This document shows positions 1-6,354 of a stretch of 64,000 nt of DNA, piece by piece. The number at the start of each line of letters is the position of its first letter. Positions within the stretch are counted from its first letter, which is position 1. This stretch comes from Ornithinibacillus contaminans (GTDB lineage Bacteria > Bacillota > Bacilli > Bacillales > Amphibacillaceae). The notes below the pieces were generated by a model. That model was not told where the DNA came from and ran no database searches. It saw only the letters and a list, made by a program, of their open reading frames with translations. The position numbers and the translations under genes were made by a program. The stretch is from positions 62,001-126,000 of the forward strand of contig NZ_LDPV02000009.1 of assembly GCF_001038425.2 (NCBI RefSeq). Reading direction: 5' to 3'.

Positions 1-830
1 TCAATATCAGGTGGCAGGATCGGATAATGAATATAAAAATAACGATATAACAGCTGTTCTAAAAATTGATATAATGTTGGATTCTCTTGTTCTAGCCCGC
101 TTAAATATTGGAGAATCGTTAAATAAGTAGGGTGCTTTTTAATTTCCACTATCTCTGCCGGATTAATATGAAGCTGCTTCCCTAATTTATGTACATCAAC
201 TAGATTCGAATAGTTAGTCTCTTGAAGCCATAGAAATATTGCTGTTTTTATCACTGGATGCACATCATGCTTTTTCAATAATGAAATCGCCTGTTTATCT
301 GGTTCTTTTTTCATTGTACGTAATTGAACCAGCAGTTGCCATTGTTTATTATGATTAGCTTCTGCAACAGCATCCATTAAATCATCGGTATACTTTGAAG
401 ACTTTTCCTCTGCTATATCGAAATCCATCTTCTCACTCATATCATATAGCTGATGAAATTGCTCCCTCAAGACTAACGGCAATTCATCCGATTCGAGCTC
501 TTCTTCTATCAATTCCATTAACAAACGATATTTGTTCGTCTGAAACAGAATAGTTAAATACATATGTAAATAATGATAGTAATGCACATCTTCTTTATTG
601 CGAATGATTTCAGCACACGTATCTTCTGCTTCCTGATAACGACCTAATTCCATTAAACACATCAATTTCCCAATGATAATCTCATGATTTGACACATTGT
701 AATGGAGTAAGGCTTCCAACTTCTCTAGCGCTTCTTCATATCGCTTGTCTTGCAATGCCTTTAAACTTTCATCCTTAAGTGACATTTCCCATTTCGGAAA
801 AAGGACGACATTTTCGTTTCCATCCCGCAT
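1..830 (-). CDS. ysoA: YsoA-like TPR protein, C-terminus beyond window
   Basis: The reading frame opens at an ATG at 830 and stays open to the window edge, so at least 276 residues are present and the C-terminus is cut off. A strong ribosome binding site (AAGGAGGG) lies upstream. The protein is leucine- and acid-rich with helical tetratricopeptide-like repeats: MSLKDESLKALQDKRYEEAL near residue 16, then two further helix pairs around LMELGRYQEAEDTCAEII. The product start (MRDGNENVVLFPKWEMS) and the position near leu/tig-type neighbours in B. subtilis suggest YsoA, a TPR protein of unknown biochemical role. TPR proteins act as protein-binding scaffolds. Family assignment is inferred from the repeat pattern and synteny. 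Confidence 0.75.
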   Translation of the reverse strand, partial: MRDGNENVVLFPKWEMSLKDESLKALQDKRYEEALEKLEALLHYNVSNHEIIIGKLMCLMELGRYQEAEDTCAEIIRNKEDVHYYHYLHMYLTILFQTNKYRLLMELIEEELESDELPLVLREQFHQLYDMSEKMDFDIAEEKSSKYTDDLMDAVAEANHNKQWQLLVQLRTMKKEPDKQAISLLKKHDVHPVIKTAIFLWLQETNYSNLVDVHKLGKQLHINPAEIVEIKKHPTYLTILQYLSGLEQENPTLYQFLEQLLYRYFYIHYPILPPDI

Positions 831-892
831 GACTTCCCTCCTTTTCCTTTTAGTTTAAACGATTATAAGCGGTTAGATACATTTATTTATCC

Positions 893-926
893 TAACAAAA
901 AAGAAACCCAAATGATAGGTTTCTTG
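893..926 (-). terminator. Terminator of tRNA-Arg
   Basis: On the minus strand the sequence AGAAACC, an 8-base loop and GGTTTCT are followed by a run of T. It lies just after the 3' end of the tRNA-Arg at 934-1007 and is most likely the original chromosomal terminator of the tRNA-Gly/tRNA-Arg operon. Confidence 0.8.
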
Positions 927-933
927 TAGAAAG

Positions 934-1007
934 CGTCCCAGGAGAGATTCGAACTCCCGACCGTACGCTTAGAAGGCGTATGCTCTATCCAGCTGAGCTA
1001 CTGGGAC
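934..1007 (-). tRNA. tRNA-Arg (anticodon UCU), copy 1, left end of element
   Basis: A complete 74-nt cloverleaf: acceptor GTCCCAG/CTGGGAC, D arm, anticodon stem TACGC/GCGTA around loop CTTCTAA (anticodon TCT), T arm with TTCGAAT, discriminator G. CCA is not encoded. It differs from copy 2 (7579-7652) at one D-loop base and in the anticodon stem and adjoining bases, but the last 31 nt and the first 16 nt are identical. It keeps the chromosomal terminator but is cut off from the tRNA-Gly promoter by the element, so it needs another promoter. Its anticodon stem contains CpG, unlike copy 2. Confidence 0.95.
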
Positions 1008-1018
1008 ATTTACAGTTC

Positions 1019-1046
1019 CTTATCAGTTAAAACCCAGTCATATCAA
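1019..1046 (-). promoter_or_regulatory. Possible promoter for tRNA-Arg copy 1
   Basis: On the minus strand TTGATA (1046-1041) is separated by 16 bases from GATAAG (1024-1019), ending 11 bases before the tRNA. The -10 is weak (4 of 6). If used, the element itself supplies transcription of the displaced tRNA gene. The -35 lies inside the direct repeat, so it may instead be an integrase arm site only. Confidence 0.3.
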
Positions 1047-1051
1047 GGTTT
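1029..1051 (+). repeat. Element end direct repeat, left copy
   Basis: A 23-bp sequence with core GTCATATCAAGG, repeated at 7538-7560 in the same orientation with two mismatches. It lies 21 bp from tRNA copy 1; the other copy lies 18 bp from tRNA copy 2. In the circular form both would flank the tRNA core, as integrase arm-binding sites do. Confidence 0.75.
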
Positions 1052-1060
1052 TACAAAGGT

Positions 1061-1073
1061 CTAACACAGATTA
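1061..1073 (+). repeat. Element end inverted repeat, left copy
   Basis: CTAACACAGATTA here is the exact reverse complement of 7509-7521 at the other end. The right copy also forms part of a terminator hairpin. Between 1074 and 1318 no gene or other clear structure was seen. Confidence 0.6.
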
Positions 1074-1312
1074 AGTTTTCCATTTTATGCAAAGTGGGGA
1101 TTAGAACAAATCCCTAACAAAGTTCTATTACCTAGACAACAGGATAACTCAGTCACAAACAGTTATCAAGCTATTTCTTTCCTTTTCCCCATTCTCATAA
1201 CACAGCCACTATTTTCACTAATATTCAATTGATTTACAGTAGTGATTTTATATAGTAGAAAATATAACTTTGTCTGATAAAAACACTGGTCTTGCAGAGA
1301 CATTAGCAGACA

Positions 1313-1347
1313 AAAAAAGAGGAGCTAATAGCATCAGCTACAGCTCT
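1313..1347 (-). terminator. Terminator of the 115-residue gene
   Basis: Minus strand: GAGCT ... AGCTC hairpin with an inner AGCTGATGCT segment, followed by T7. It lies directly downstream of the stop at 1356. Confidence 0.65.
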
Positions 1348-1355
1348 GGGTATCC

Positions 1356-1703
1356 TTACATCCTGTATTCATTTAAAGAGTACATCTTTTCTAATACCTC
1401 AGGCTGACACTCCACCAAGTACATAGCTATGTCATATGCTTCTAAGCTCTCATACCCTGACAGCCTACCAAAGCCTTTTAAAATGGACTTAATCATGTTA
1501 GTAGCTATTCCATGTCCTGCTACTTCTTTAATCTCCTTAGCTGTCATGCCTTTAATATGATGTAGGTACAATATATGTCCTATTCTAAAGCCATTTACCT
1601 GCTCAGAACCTGTATTCTTTGATACAATCCTGTAAGCCATTGGACTCCATTTATCACAAGGCTCTCCACTATTTCTCCATTCATTAAACCTATAGTTAAT
1701 CAT
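1356..1703 (-). CDS. Element protein of unknown function, 115 aa
   Basis: A 115-residue basic protein starting at an ATG with an AAGGGAG ribosome binding site. Residues about 50-75 (HHIKGMTAKEIKEVAGHG) look like a helix-turn-helix of the kind seen in small transposon or recombination-associated proteins, which is a pattern judgement and not a family assignment. No membrane segment or signal peptide. It is the last gene in a minus-strand series after the 135-residue gene and the initiator-like gene and has its own terminator. Every arginine is AGA or AGG, as in the rest of the element. I do not recognise the family. Confidence 0.7.
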   Translation of the reverse strand: MINYRFNEWRNSGEPCDKWSPMAYRIVSKNTGSEQVNGFRIGHILYLHHIKGMTAKEIKEVAGHGIATNMIKSILKGFGRLSGYESLEAYDIAMYLVECQPEVLEKMYSLNEYRM

Positions 1704-1732
1704 TGCCCTCTCCCTTACCTCAGTAAAATAAA

Positions 1733-1766
1733 AAAAAGCTGAGCATCTCTGCCCAACCTCAGTAGT
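1733..1766 (-). terminator. Probable terminator of the 135-residue gene
   Basis: Minus strand: CTGAG, an inner GGGC/GCTC pairing and CTCAG, followed by T8. The stem is short but the T run is long. Confidence 0.5.
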
Positions 1767-1768
1767 AA

Positions 1769-2176
1769 TTAAATAAAGTTTTTAAACAATGCTATCTTTC
1801 CCTCAGCATCATTGACCTCCTGCTGTAATTTCTTGTAGCTGTCAAGTCTGTTTTGCATATAAGCAAGTCCTGCTGATGTTTTCTTATGCTGAATATCCTT
1901 TTCTAATGCCTTAATAGCTGAATTACATTGACTAGTAAATTTAACTGCATTGTCAATCCCAAACTTCTTAGGATTAATACTGCCCTCTAGTAAACCATTA
2001 GCTGTAATTGCCATCTCAGACAAGTTATAATCTTGTGACATTGCTCTGCCAAAGCCATTGGCAATAGCATTATGCCTCTCAAGACTTGCCTTCTGCCTAT
2101 CTCCTACCCTTTCAGCCATCTCCTGTAAATGTTGATTGTTCATCTGCTCAACTGTCATACCAAAATTCTTATTCAT
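1769..2176 (-). CDS. Element protein of unknown function, 135 aa
   Basis: A 135-residue, helix-rich soluble protein. The second half (about residues 85-130, with IKALEKDIQHKKTSAG and the end QQEVNDAEGKIALF) looks coiled-coil. The start ATG has GAGGAGG upstream. Its promoter-proximal region carries a 38-bp repeat (2254-2291) also found ahead of the replication-initiator-like gene, and both genes start with the same bases (ATGAATAAGAATTT, protein MNKN), so the two are probably controlled together. It may be a replication or copy-control accessory protein, which is inferred from position only. Confidence 0.7.
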   Translation of the reverse strand: MNKNFGMTVEQMNNQHLQEMAERVGDRQKASLERHNAIANGFGRAMSQDYNLSEMAITANGLLEGSINPKKFGIDNAVKFTSQCNSAIKALEKDIQHKKTSAGLAYMQNRLDSYKKLQQEVNDAEGKIALFKNFI

Positions 2177-2253
2177 CTATAAAACCTCCTCAGTAATTAA
2201 GGAAAAGAGTTGCCTCAATTCCTTTACTATTAGCTAGCTGCAAGCATATGATT

Positions 2254-2291
2254 TAAAGTAATTCACTAGGATTTCAGATATAAATTTCTAG
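2254..2291 (-). repeat. 38-bp leader repeat, copy 1
   Basis: Begins TAAAGTAATTCACT on the plus strand and matches 3201-3238 at 33 of 38 positions. It sits 77 bp upstream of the 135-residue gene; the other copy sits 70 bp upstream of the initiator-like gene. Same position and orientation relative to two start codons suggests a shared promoter or operator. It also overlaps the end of the initiator-like gene. Confidence 0.7.
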
Positions 2292-3130
2292 TTGACAAGA
2301 AACTCAGCACCTAATGATACATCAGGCTCTCCTGCTCTCCTGTAAAGAATAAATGGATTAGCTTTCACCATTAGCTCTTTCCCCACTTTTGTCTTTGCAT
2401 AAATGTACATATCATTCCATTGGAGATAGCTCAGCTTTCTGCTTGTCTCCTCAATACTTAATCCCATCAGTTTAGCCAGAGCCTCAAGGCTAAGGGTATT
2501 TACTTTGAACAGATCCCTCTCATTAGGATTAGTAACAAGCAGGTTTGTTTCATAGTGGATAAACTGAATTGTTTTATAGATAAAGCCAATATCAGCAGGT
2601 TGTAAGCCCTGAGCAAAAGCATCCTGTAAGCTGTTAATGAATACTTTTACAGCCTCATCTGTTTTATACTTGCTATGCTGACCTCCAACCCCTTTTCTAA
2701 AGCAGAATTCAGAGCTAATAAAAAAAGCCTTATGACTTTTGCCATAAAGCTCCACTGTACCTCTATGAATAAGCTCCATACCCTCAAACTTTTTAAGTAG
2801 GTTGCTGACAGTCTTAGTGGTAACATTCAACACCTGAGCCAGTTCCTTATTTGACATTGGCAGTTTAGCATCTGGAGTACCCTTGAGCATATTGTTGTAA
2901 TCTACATAGGTTTGCATTAGCAGGAAGTATCCTAGCTCTTTATTTTTCATGTTTGACAGTCCCTCATTTAAAGCTCCCATTTCTGTAAATACAAAGAGTG
3001 ATGAGCTTTTCTCAATGACTGCTCTTTTCCTCTTTTGATGCTCAATAGCCTCCATCTGCTCAGGTAGTATCACCTTAGCTCCCTGTACAATCTGCCCATC
3101 CTCATCTACTACTCTTAAATTCTTATTCAT
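2288..3130 (-). CDS. Winged-helix protein, likely plasmid replication initiator
   Basis: A 280-residue protein with an AGGAGG ribosome binding site 7 bases before its ATG. Residues about 92-125 contain a clear helix-turn-helix with wing (SNKELAQVLNVTTKTVSNLL), followed by a second domain with another helix-turn-helix-like segment near residues 215-235 (LSLEALAKLMGLSIEE). Two winged-helix domains in one basic protein of this length is the layout of several Gram-positive plasmid initiators, and the RepL-type HTH is similar in feel. About 750 bp of non-coding, repeat-bearing DNA upstream (3131-3879) would suit an origin. A transcription regulator is the alternative. Confidence 0.6.
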   Translation of the reverse strand: MNKNLRVVDEDGQIVQGAKVILPEQMEAIEHQKRKRAVIEKSSSLFVFTEMGALNEGLSNMKNKELGYFLLMQTYVDYNNMLKGTPDAKLPMSNKELAQVLNVTTKTVSNLLKKFEGMELIHRGTVELYGKSHKAFFISSEFCFRKGVGGQHSKYKTDEAVKVFINSLQDAFAQGLQPADIGFIYKTIQFIHYETNLLVTNPNERDLFKVNTLSLEALAKLMGLSIEETSRKLSYLQWNDMYIYAKTKVGKELMVKANPFILYRRAGEPDVSLGAEFLVN

Positions 3131-3200
3131 TCCAGTTCCTCCTCAGTCAGTTATAGGCTCTTTCTCAGCCATCTACTTATCTAACTGAATGGAGGAGTCT

Positions 3201-3238
3201 TAAAGTAATTCACTCAGATTTCTGATATAAATTTCTGT
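3201..3238 (-). repeat. 38-bp leader repeat, copy 2
   Basis: Second copy of the repeat described at 2254-2291, here 70 bp upstream of the initiator-like gene. It contains AAATTTATATC on the minus strand, which could be part of a -10 region. Confidence 0.7.
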
Positions 3239-3303
3239 ACCATAATGAAACTCATTAGGTATCCTATGAATATTTGATTATTATTCCAAATAATCCAGAG
3301 ATG

Positions 3304-3356
3304 TCACTTGAGCATTTTTTCCCTTTTTGATGCTTTCACTTGAGTATTTCTTCCCT
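3304..3356 (+). repeat. Direct repeat pair, iteron-like
   Basis: Two 21-bp copies of TCACTTGAG(C/T)ATTT(T/C)TTCCCT start at 3304 and 3336, 32 bp apart (three helical turns), with two differences. Placement upstream of an initiator-like gene would fit iterons, but two copies only is thin evidence. Confidence 0.45.
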
Positions 3357-3879
3357 CTTACAATATGACTCAATCCCTTATGGTTGTAAGGCTGAAAGGC
3401 ACTTTACCATAATAGAATACCTCTTATCTTATAAGGTCAATACCTGAGCCTGTCTTTCAGCCAGTCTCCCAACAACATCATAAAACAATATTATCAGTAT
3501 CTTTGTCATACAATATCAAGGATGTATTGGCAGTTAAAAGTAGTGAGGATGGCTAATAAGCCAGACTCTAGGCAAAGCCTACATTAAACTTTAAATTACA
3601 GCTTCAGCAGATTATATACATGAGGAGGCATTGTCCTTACTCATTCCTATCTCAGTAGAAGGAAAAGGCATCAGACTGAGATTTAAAATGCTACCTGCCA
3701 GTAGTTACTCTCAGCCATGCCTATTACAACTTAATATCACAGACCATCATCCTAACAGTCTAGGTATAGCTTAGGATTAACCTCCAATAATGCTGTACTT
3801 AGACTGTATTTTTCTGTATATACAGCAGGTGATTTTTACTAATCTGTTGAATGTAATTATTGAGAAAGGAGGGGAAGAT

Positions 3880-4086
3880 ATGGAAAAAGACCAACTATTA
3901 AGAGACTTGCAAGAATTAGGCTCATCATTTCATGTATTTAAAGCTATGGTAAGTGATACTGCTGAGCAGAAAACTATTCAAAGTGCAAGGCAGTTAGAAC
4001 AAGAGAGAGTTATCAGATTAGAAGAATGCAGAGTGACAGAATTGGATAACAGTCCTGTTGTAGAGCTAAAAGGACACTTTCTTTAA
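3880..4086 (+). CDS. Small element protein of unknown function, 68 aa
   Basis: The ATG at 3880 was chosen over an upstream in-frame ATG at 3790 because a perfect AAAGGAGG ribosome binding site lies seven bases before it. The product (MEKDQLLRDLQELGSSFHVF at the start) is a 68-residue helical, charged soluble protein, with a likely coiled-coil around residues 25-50. It is divergent from the initiator-like gene and followed by a strong terminator, so it is a single-gene transcript. No family recognised. Confidence 0.65.
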   Translation: MEKDQLLRDLQELGSSFHVFKAMVSDTAEQKTIQSARQLEQERVIRLEECRVTELDNSPVVELKGHFL

Positions 4087-4091
4087 TACAT

Positions 4092-4134
4092 ACAGTCTAT
4101 GGTTATGCTTAGAGCATACTATAGGCTGTTTTTT
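4092..4134 (+). terminator. Terminator after the 68-residue gene
   Basis: A long stem, ACAGTCTATGGTTATGC (4092-4108) against GCATACTATAGGCTGT (4114-4129) with a 5-base loop, followed by T6. Confidence 0.85.
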
Positions 4135-4237
4135 GATTATGTAGGGAGGGGATGCTGTTACTTATGAATACTTTTAAGGAGCAAAAATTCCCCCAATCCT
4201 TACCCTGCTGCCTTCCTTCCTTTCAGAAAAATAATAT

Positions 4238-4486
4238 ATGAGGCTAAGAGGTAATATATCAGACTATTGTAAATATCCTACTATTTCAGAGTCTGGTCTT
4301 GGATTATTTAGTACCCTAAAGCATAGAAGTTTCAAGCCTTTGCACATCCAAAAAACAGAGAATATCCAAGAGCATAAAAATATTTTTTATCAAGCAGAGG
4401 CAGATAGAGGCATCCAGGAGGAGGCTGTAGAGGAAGCTCATAACAACAAAAAAGAGCAACCCATCAGAGGATGCCCTTCTCCTTAG
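4238..4486 (+). CDS. Doubtful 82-aa reading frame
   Basis: An 82-codon frame whose ATG overlaps the stop of a 25-codon frame (4164-4241) in an ATGA arrangement, and whose end overlaps the resolvase gene by 23 bp on the opposite strand. There is no ribosome binding site of its own; only the 25-codon frame has a GGGAGGGG upstream, at an awkward distance. Composition (many K, E, Q, with no domain) gives no support. Listed because otherwise 4135-4463 is empty. Confidence 0.2.
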   Translation: MRLRGNISDYCKYPTISESGLGLFSTLKHRSFKPLHIQKTENIQEHKNIFYQAEADRGIQEEAVEEAHNNKKEQPIRGCPSP

Positions 4487-5045
4487 CAATATTGTACAGT
4501 GATGCTCTGCTTACCTTAGTTATCTCACAAATTTCCTTTACAGTCTTACCATTAGTAGCCCTGTTTGCAAACCATTCTAAAGCCTGATTCATCGATTTAT
4601 TCTTGTCTGTGTATTTCTTAGGCTTTCCTTTGTACTTGCCAAAAGCCTTTGCCACAGCTATACCCTCCCTTTGTCTTTCCAAAATCATTTCCCTCTCCCA
4701 TTCTGCTACAGAGAGTAGGATATTCCTCAGGAGCTTAGATGTAGCTGATCCATTAAACAATCCCATATTAAGTACATGGAGCTTAATGCCCTTCTCTGCC
4801 AATTCATCTATAAGCTGTATACCCTCCTTAACATTTCTAGCTATCCTATCTAGCTTTGTTATAACAAGTGTATCTCCTGCCTCTAAGATGCTCAAGAGAT
4901 CCTGTAAACCTTCCCTTTTTATGTTCTTGCCTGTTGCCTTATCATTGAATACCCTAACTACTCCTGCCTCTTTAAGAGACTGTATTTGTGCCTCAAGATT
5001 TTGATCTGCTGTTGATACCCTTGCATATCCATATTGTTTAGCCAT
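4464..5045 (-). CDS. Serine recombinase, resolvase/invertase family
   Basis: A 193-residue small serine recombinase. The N-terminal catalytic domain shows YGYARVSTADQNLEAQ with the nucleophile Ser11, then GLQDLLSILEAGDTLVITKLDRIARN (arginines of the active site in KLDRIAR), the long E-helix with REMILERQREGIAVAK, and a C-terminal helix-turn-helix (KEICEITKVSRASLYNIAKE) for DNA binding. Full length for the Tn3-type resolvase/invertase family. Such enzymes resolve multimers or cointegrates, which fits an element with a replicating form. The start ATG has AGGAGG seven bases upstream. A motif array resembling a res site lies immediately upstream. The only CpG of the element lies here, in a TCG codon for Ser151. 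Confidence 0.95.
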   Translation of the reverse strand: MAKQYGYARVSTADQNLEAQIQSLKEAGVVRVFNDKATGKNIKREGLQDLLSILEAGDTLVITKLDRIARNVKEGIQLIDELAEKGIKLHVLNMGLFNGSATSKLLRNILLSVAEWEREMILERQREGIAVAKAFGKYKGKPKKYTDKNKSMNQALEWFANRATNGKTVKEICEITKVSRASLYNIAKEKGIL

Positions 5046-5069
5046 TATGTATCCTCCTGCTGATTAACT

Positions 5070-5153
5070 AAATAGACACTTAAAATAGACACTACAAACC
5101 TAGTATAATCAAGAGTTGCTACTTTGTCTATTTTAGGTAGAGTCTAATTAGAC
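5070..5153. promoter_or_regulatory. Probable resolvase binding (res) site
   Basis: AAATAGACACT occurs at 5070-5080 and 5083-5093, its inverted form TTGTCTATTT at 5125-5134, and a palindrome GTCTAATTAGAC at 5142-5153. Repeated and inverted half-sites just upstream of a resolvase gene are typical of res sites, which also autoregulate the gene. The assignment is inferred from position and pattern. Confidence 0.6.
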
Positions 5154-5167
5154 AGTGAAAGCCCAAA

Positions 5168-5204
5168 GGGGGGACAGGGGGGGTTAGGGGGTATGGAGCA
5201 GGGG
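5168..5204 (+). other. G-tract cluster, G-quadruplex candidate
   Basis: Four G runs of 6, 7, 5 and 4 bases (5168-5173, 5177-5183, 5187-5191, 5201-5204) separated by loops of 3, 3 and 9 bases in otherwise AT-rich DNA. This matches the pattern of a stable intramolecular G-quadruplex on the plus strand. No role is known. Confidence 0.75.
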
Positions 5205-5584
5205 AAGAAGTGCCTGAAAAATATCTACAATAAAAAATACTTTGTATGGAAATAAGCACCAATAGCCAGTTGGCTCACTACATTTTGTAACCCTAATGTA
5301 ACATTTGTAATATATTAATGCAGTTTCTATTTTATAGCCACTCCCTTAAACACATTTAAAGGGGGTTATTTTTGATTTTAAATAAAAAAGGTAGGATACC
5401 ATTCAACCCTATATAAAAAGAATAATAAAGGACTCACAAAGCTCCTAAATGGCATATACTAAATGACTTTAAGTGTAACTTTTGGAATGAAATAATATTT
5501 TTTTAATCTTCTCTTAACATTACTATTTGTAAAATTTGGTATAGTTAGATAGCAAGCTAACATATTTGAAAGAGGGGATAATTT

Positions 5585-6289
5585 TTGAAAGAAGTAATTG
5601 GTGAACACAAGGATATATTAGTAATGTTAGATCATTTGCTAAAAGAGCAGTCAAAGTTCAACTGGGATAACTTTTATTCTGAAAGAGATAGAGGAATACC
5701 TTTTTTTGTAAACTATCCTGATGAAAATTTAGTTAGTTATTTTGAAAATAACCTTATAAAGCCAGGCAGAGTACTTGAATTAGGTTGTGGGCCAGGTAGG
5801 AATGCCCTCTATTTTGCAGAAATGGGTTGCAGTGTTGATGCAGTAGATCTTTCTCAAGAGTCAATTCAATGGGCAAAAGAAAGAGCTACTGAAAAAAATA
5901 CAAATGTTAATTTTATAAATAAAAACATATTTGAATTAGAACTTGCAGAAGGTCAATATGATATTGTTTATGATTCAGGGTGCTTTCATCATATTGCTCC
6001 TCACAGAAGAATGAGCTACATAAATTTAGTAAAGAAGGCATTAAAGCCAAATGGTTTCTTTGCTCTCACTTGCTTTATTCCAGGTGGAGAACTTGGTGGA
6101 GCAGAAATATCTGATTGGGAAGTTTATAGAATGATGAGTTTAAAAGGTGGTCTAGGCTATACAGAGGAAAAGTTAAGAGAAATCTTTAAGGATTTTAAAG
6201 AAATTGAAATAAGAAAAATGCTTGAGATAGAGCAACCAAATAATTTGTTTGGAGTTAAAGGGTTAACTACAGCTTTATTTCAAAAATAA
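5585..6289 (+). CDS. SAM-dependent methyltransferase, TPMT/TehB-like
   Basis: A 234-residue class I methyltransferase starting at TTG (5585) seven bases after AGAGGGG. Motif I is VLELGCGPGRNALYFAEMG (about residues 63-80), then VDAVDLS for the acidic ribose-binding residue, and YDIVYDSGCFHHIAPHRR (about 137-154), which is characteristic of the thiopurine S-methyltransferase-like group in Firmicutes. These act on small sulfur or metalloid compounds; it lacks a DNA-binding or target-recognition domain, so it is unlikely to be a DNA methylase and would not explain the CpG pattern. It is transcribed alone, with its own terminator, and looks like cargo of the element. Confidence 0.85.
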   Translation: MKEVIGEHKDILVMLDHLLKEQSKFNWDNFYSERDRGIPFFVNYPDENLVSYFENNLIKPGRVLELGCGPGRNALYFAEMGCSVDAVDLSQESIQWAKERATEKNTNVNFINKNIFELELAEGQYDIVYDSGCFHHIAPHRRMSYINLVKKALKPNGFFALTCFIPGGELGGAEISDWEVYRMMSLKGGLGYTEEKLREIFKDFKEIEIRKMLEIEQPNNLFGVKGLTTALFQK

Positions 6290-6314
6290 AATCTATATGT
6301 ATTTGCACAAACTG

Positions 6315-6339
6315 ACAGGGCTAAATGCTCTGTTTTTTT
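6315..6339 (+). terminator. Terminator of the methyltransferase gene
   Basis: ACAGGGC, loop TAAAT, GCTCTGT, then T7 (one mispaired base as G-U). Directly downstream of the stop at 6289. Confidence 0.8.
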
Positions 6340-6354
6340 ATTGAATTTTTTTTA

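Larger units (their letters stand above)
3131..3879. other. Non-coding region, candidate replication origin
   Basis: No convincing gene in about 750 bp. It holds the second leader repeat (3201-3238), a pair of 21-bp direct repeats 32 bp apart (3304-3324 and 3336-3356, core TCACTTGAG), and small inverted repeats such as AGGCAAAGCCT (about 3570) and GGCTAATAAGCC. It is flanked by the initiator-like gene and by a divergently transcribed small gene. An origin or plasmid control region is an inference from this layout. Confidence 0.4.
5046..5584. other. Non-coding region with res-like array and G-run block
   Basis: About 540 bp without a gene between the divergent resolvase and methyltransferase genes. 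It holds the resolvase-binding-like motifs (5070-5153), a run of G tracts (5168-5204) and then AT-rich DNA. The last 60 bp should contain the methyltransferase promoter; a TATAGT at 5541-5546 is a possible -10. Confidence 0.6.

Noticed and set aside
1-830. Possible element cargo at the left end
   Set aside because: It lies outside the tRNA border, has normal CpG and matches the YsoA-type chromosomal TPR protein.
4164-4241. 25-codon frame upstream of the 82-codon frame
   Set aside because: The ribosome binding site is 12 bases from the ATG and the peptide has no recognisable feature; not supported as a gene.
4603-5004. 133-codon plus-strand frame across the resolvase gene
   Set aside because: It is antisense to a clear serine recombinase with all motifs and has no ribosome binding site.
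5168-5204. CRISPR or tandem repeat
   Set aside because: The G runs are of unequal length and not separated by spacer-like unique DNA; no CRISPR array exists anywhere in the window.
5585-6289. CpG DNA methyltransferase as cause of CpG loss
   Set aside because: The protein lacks the PC motif and target-recognition domain of cytosine-5 methylases and looks like the TPMT/TehB group.
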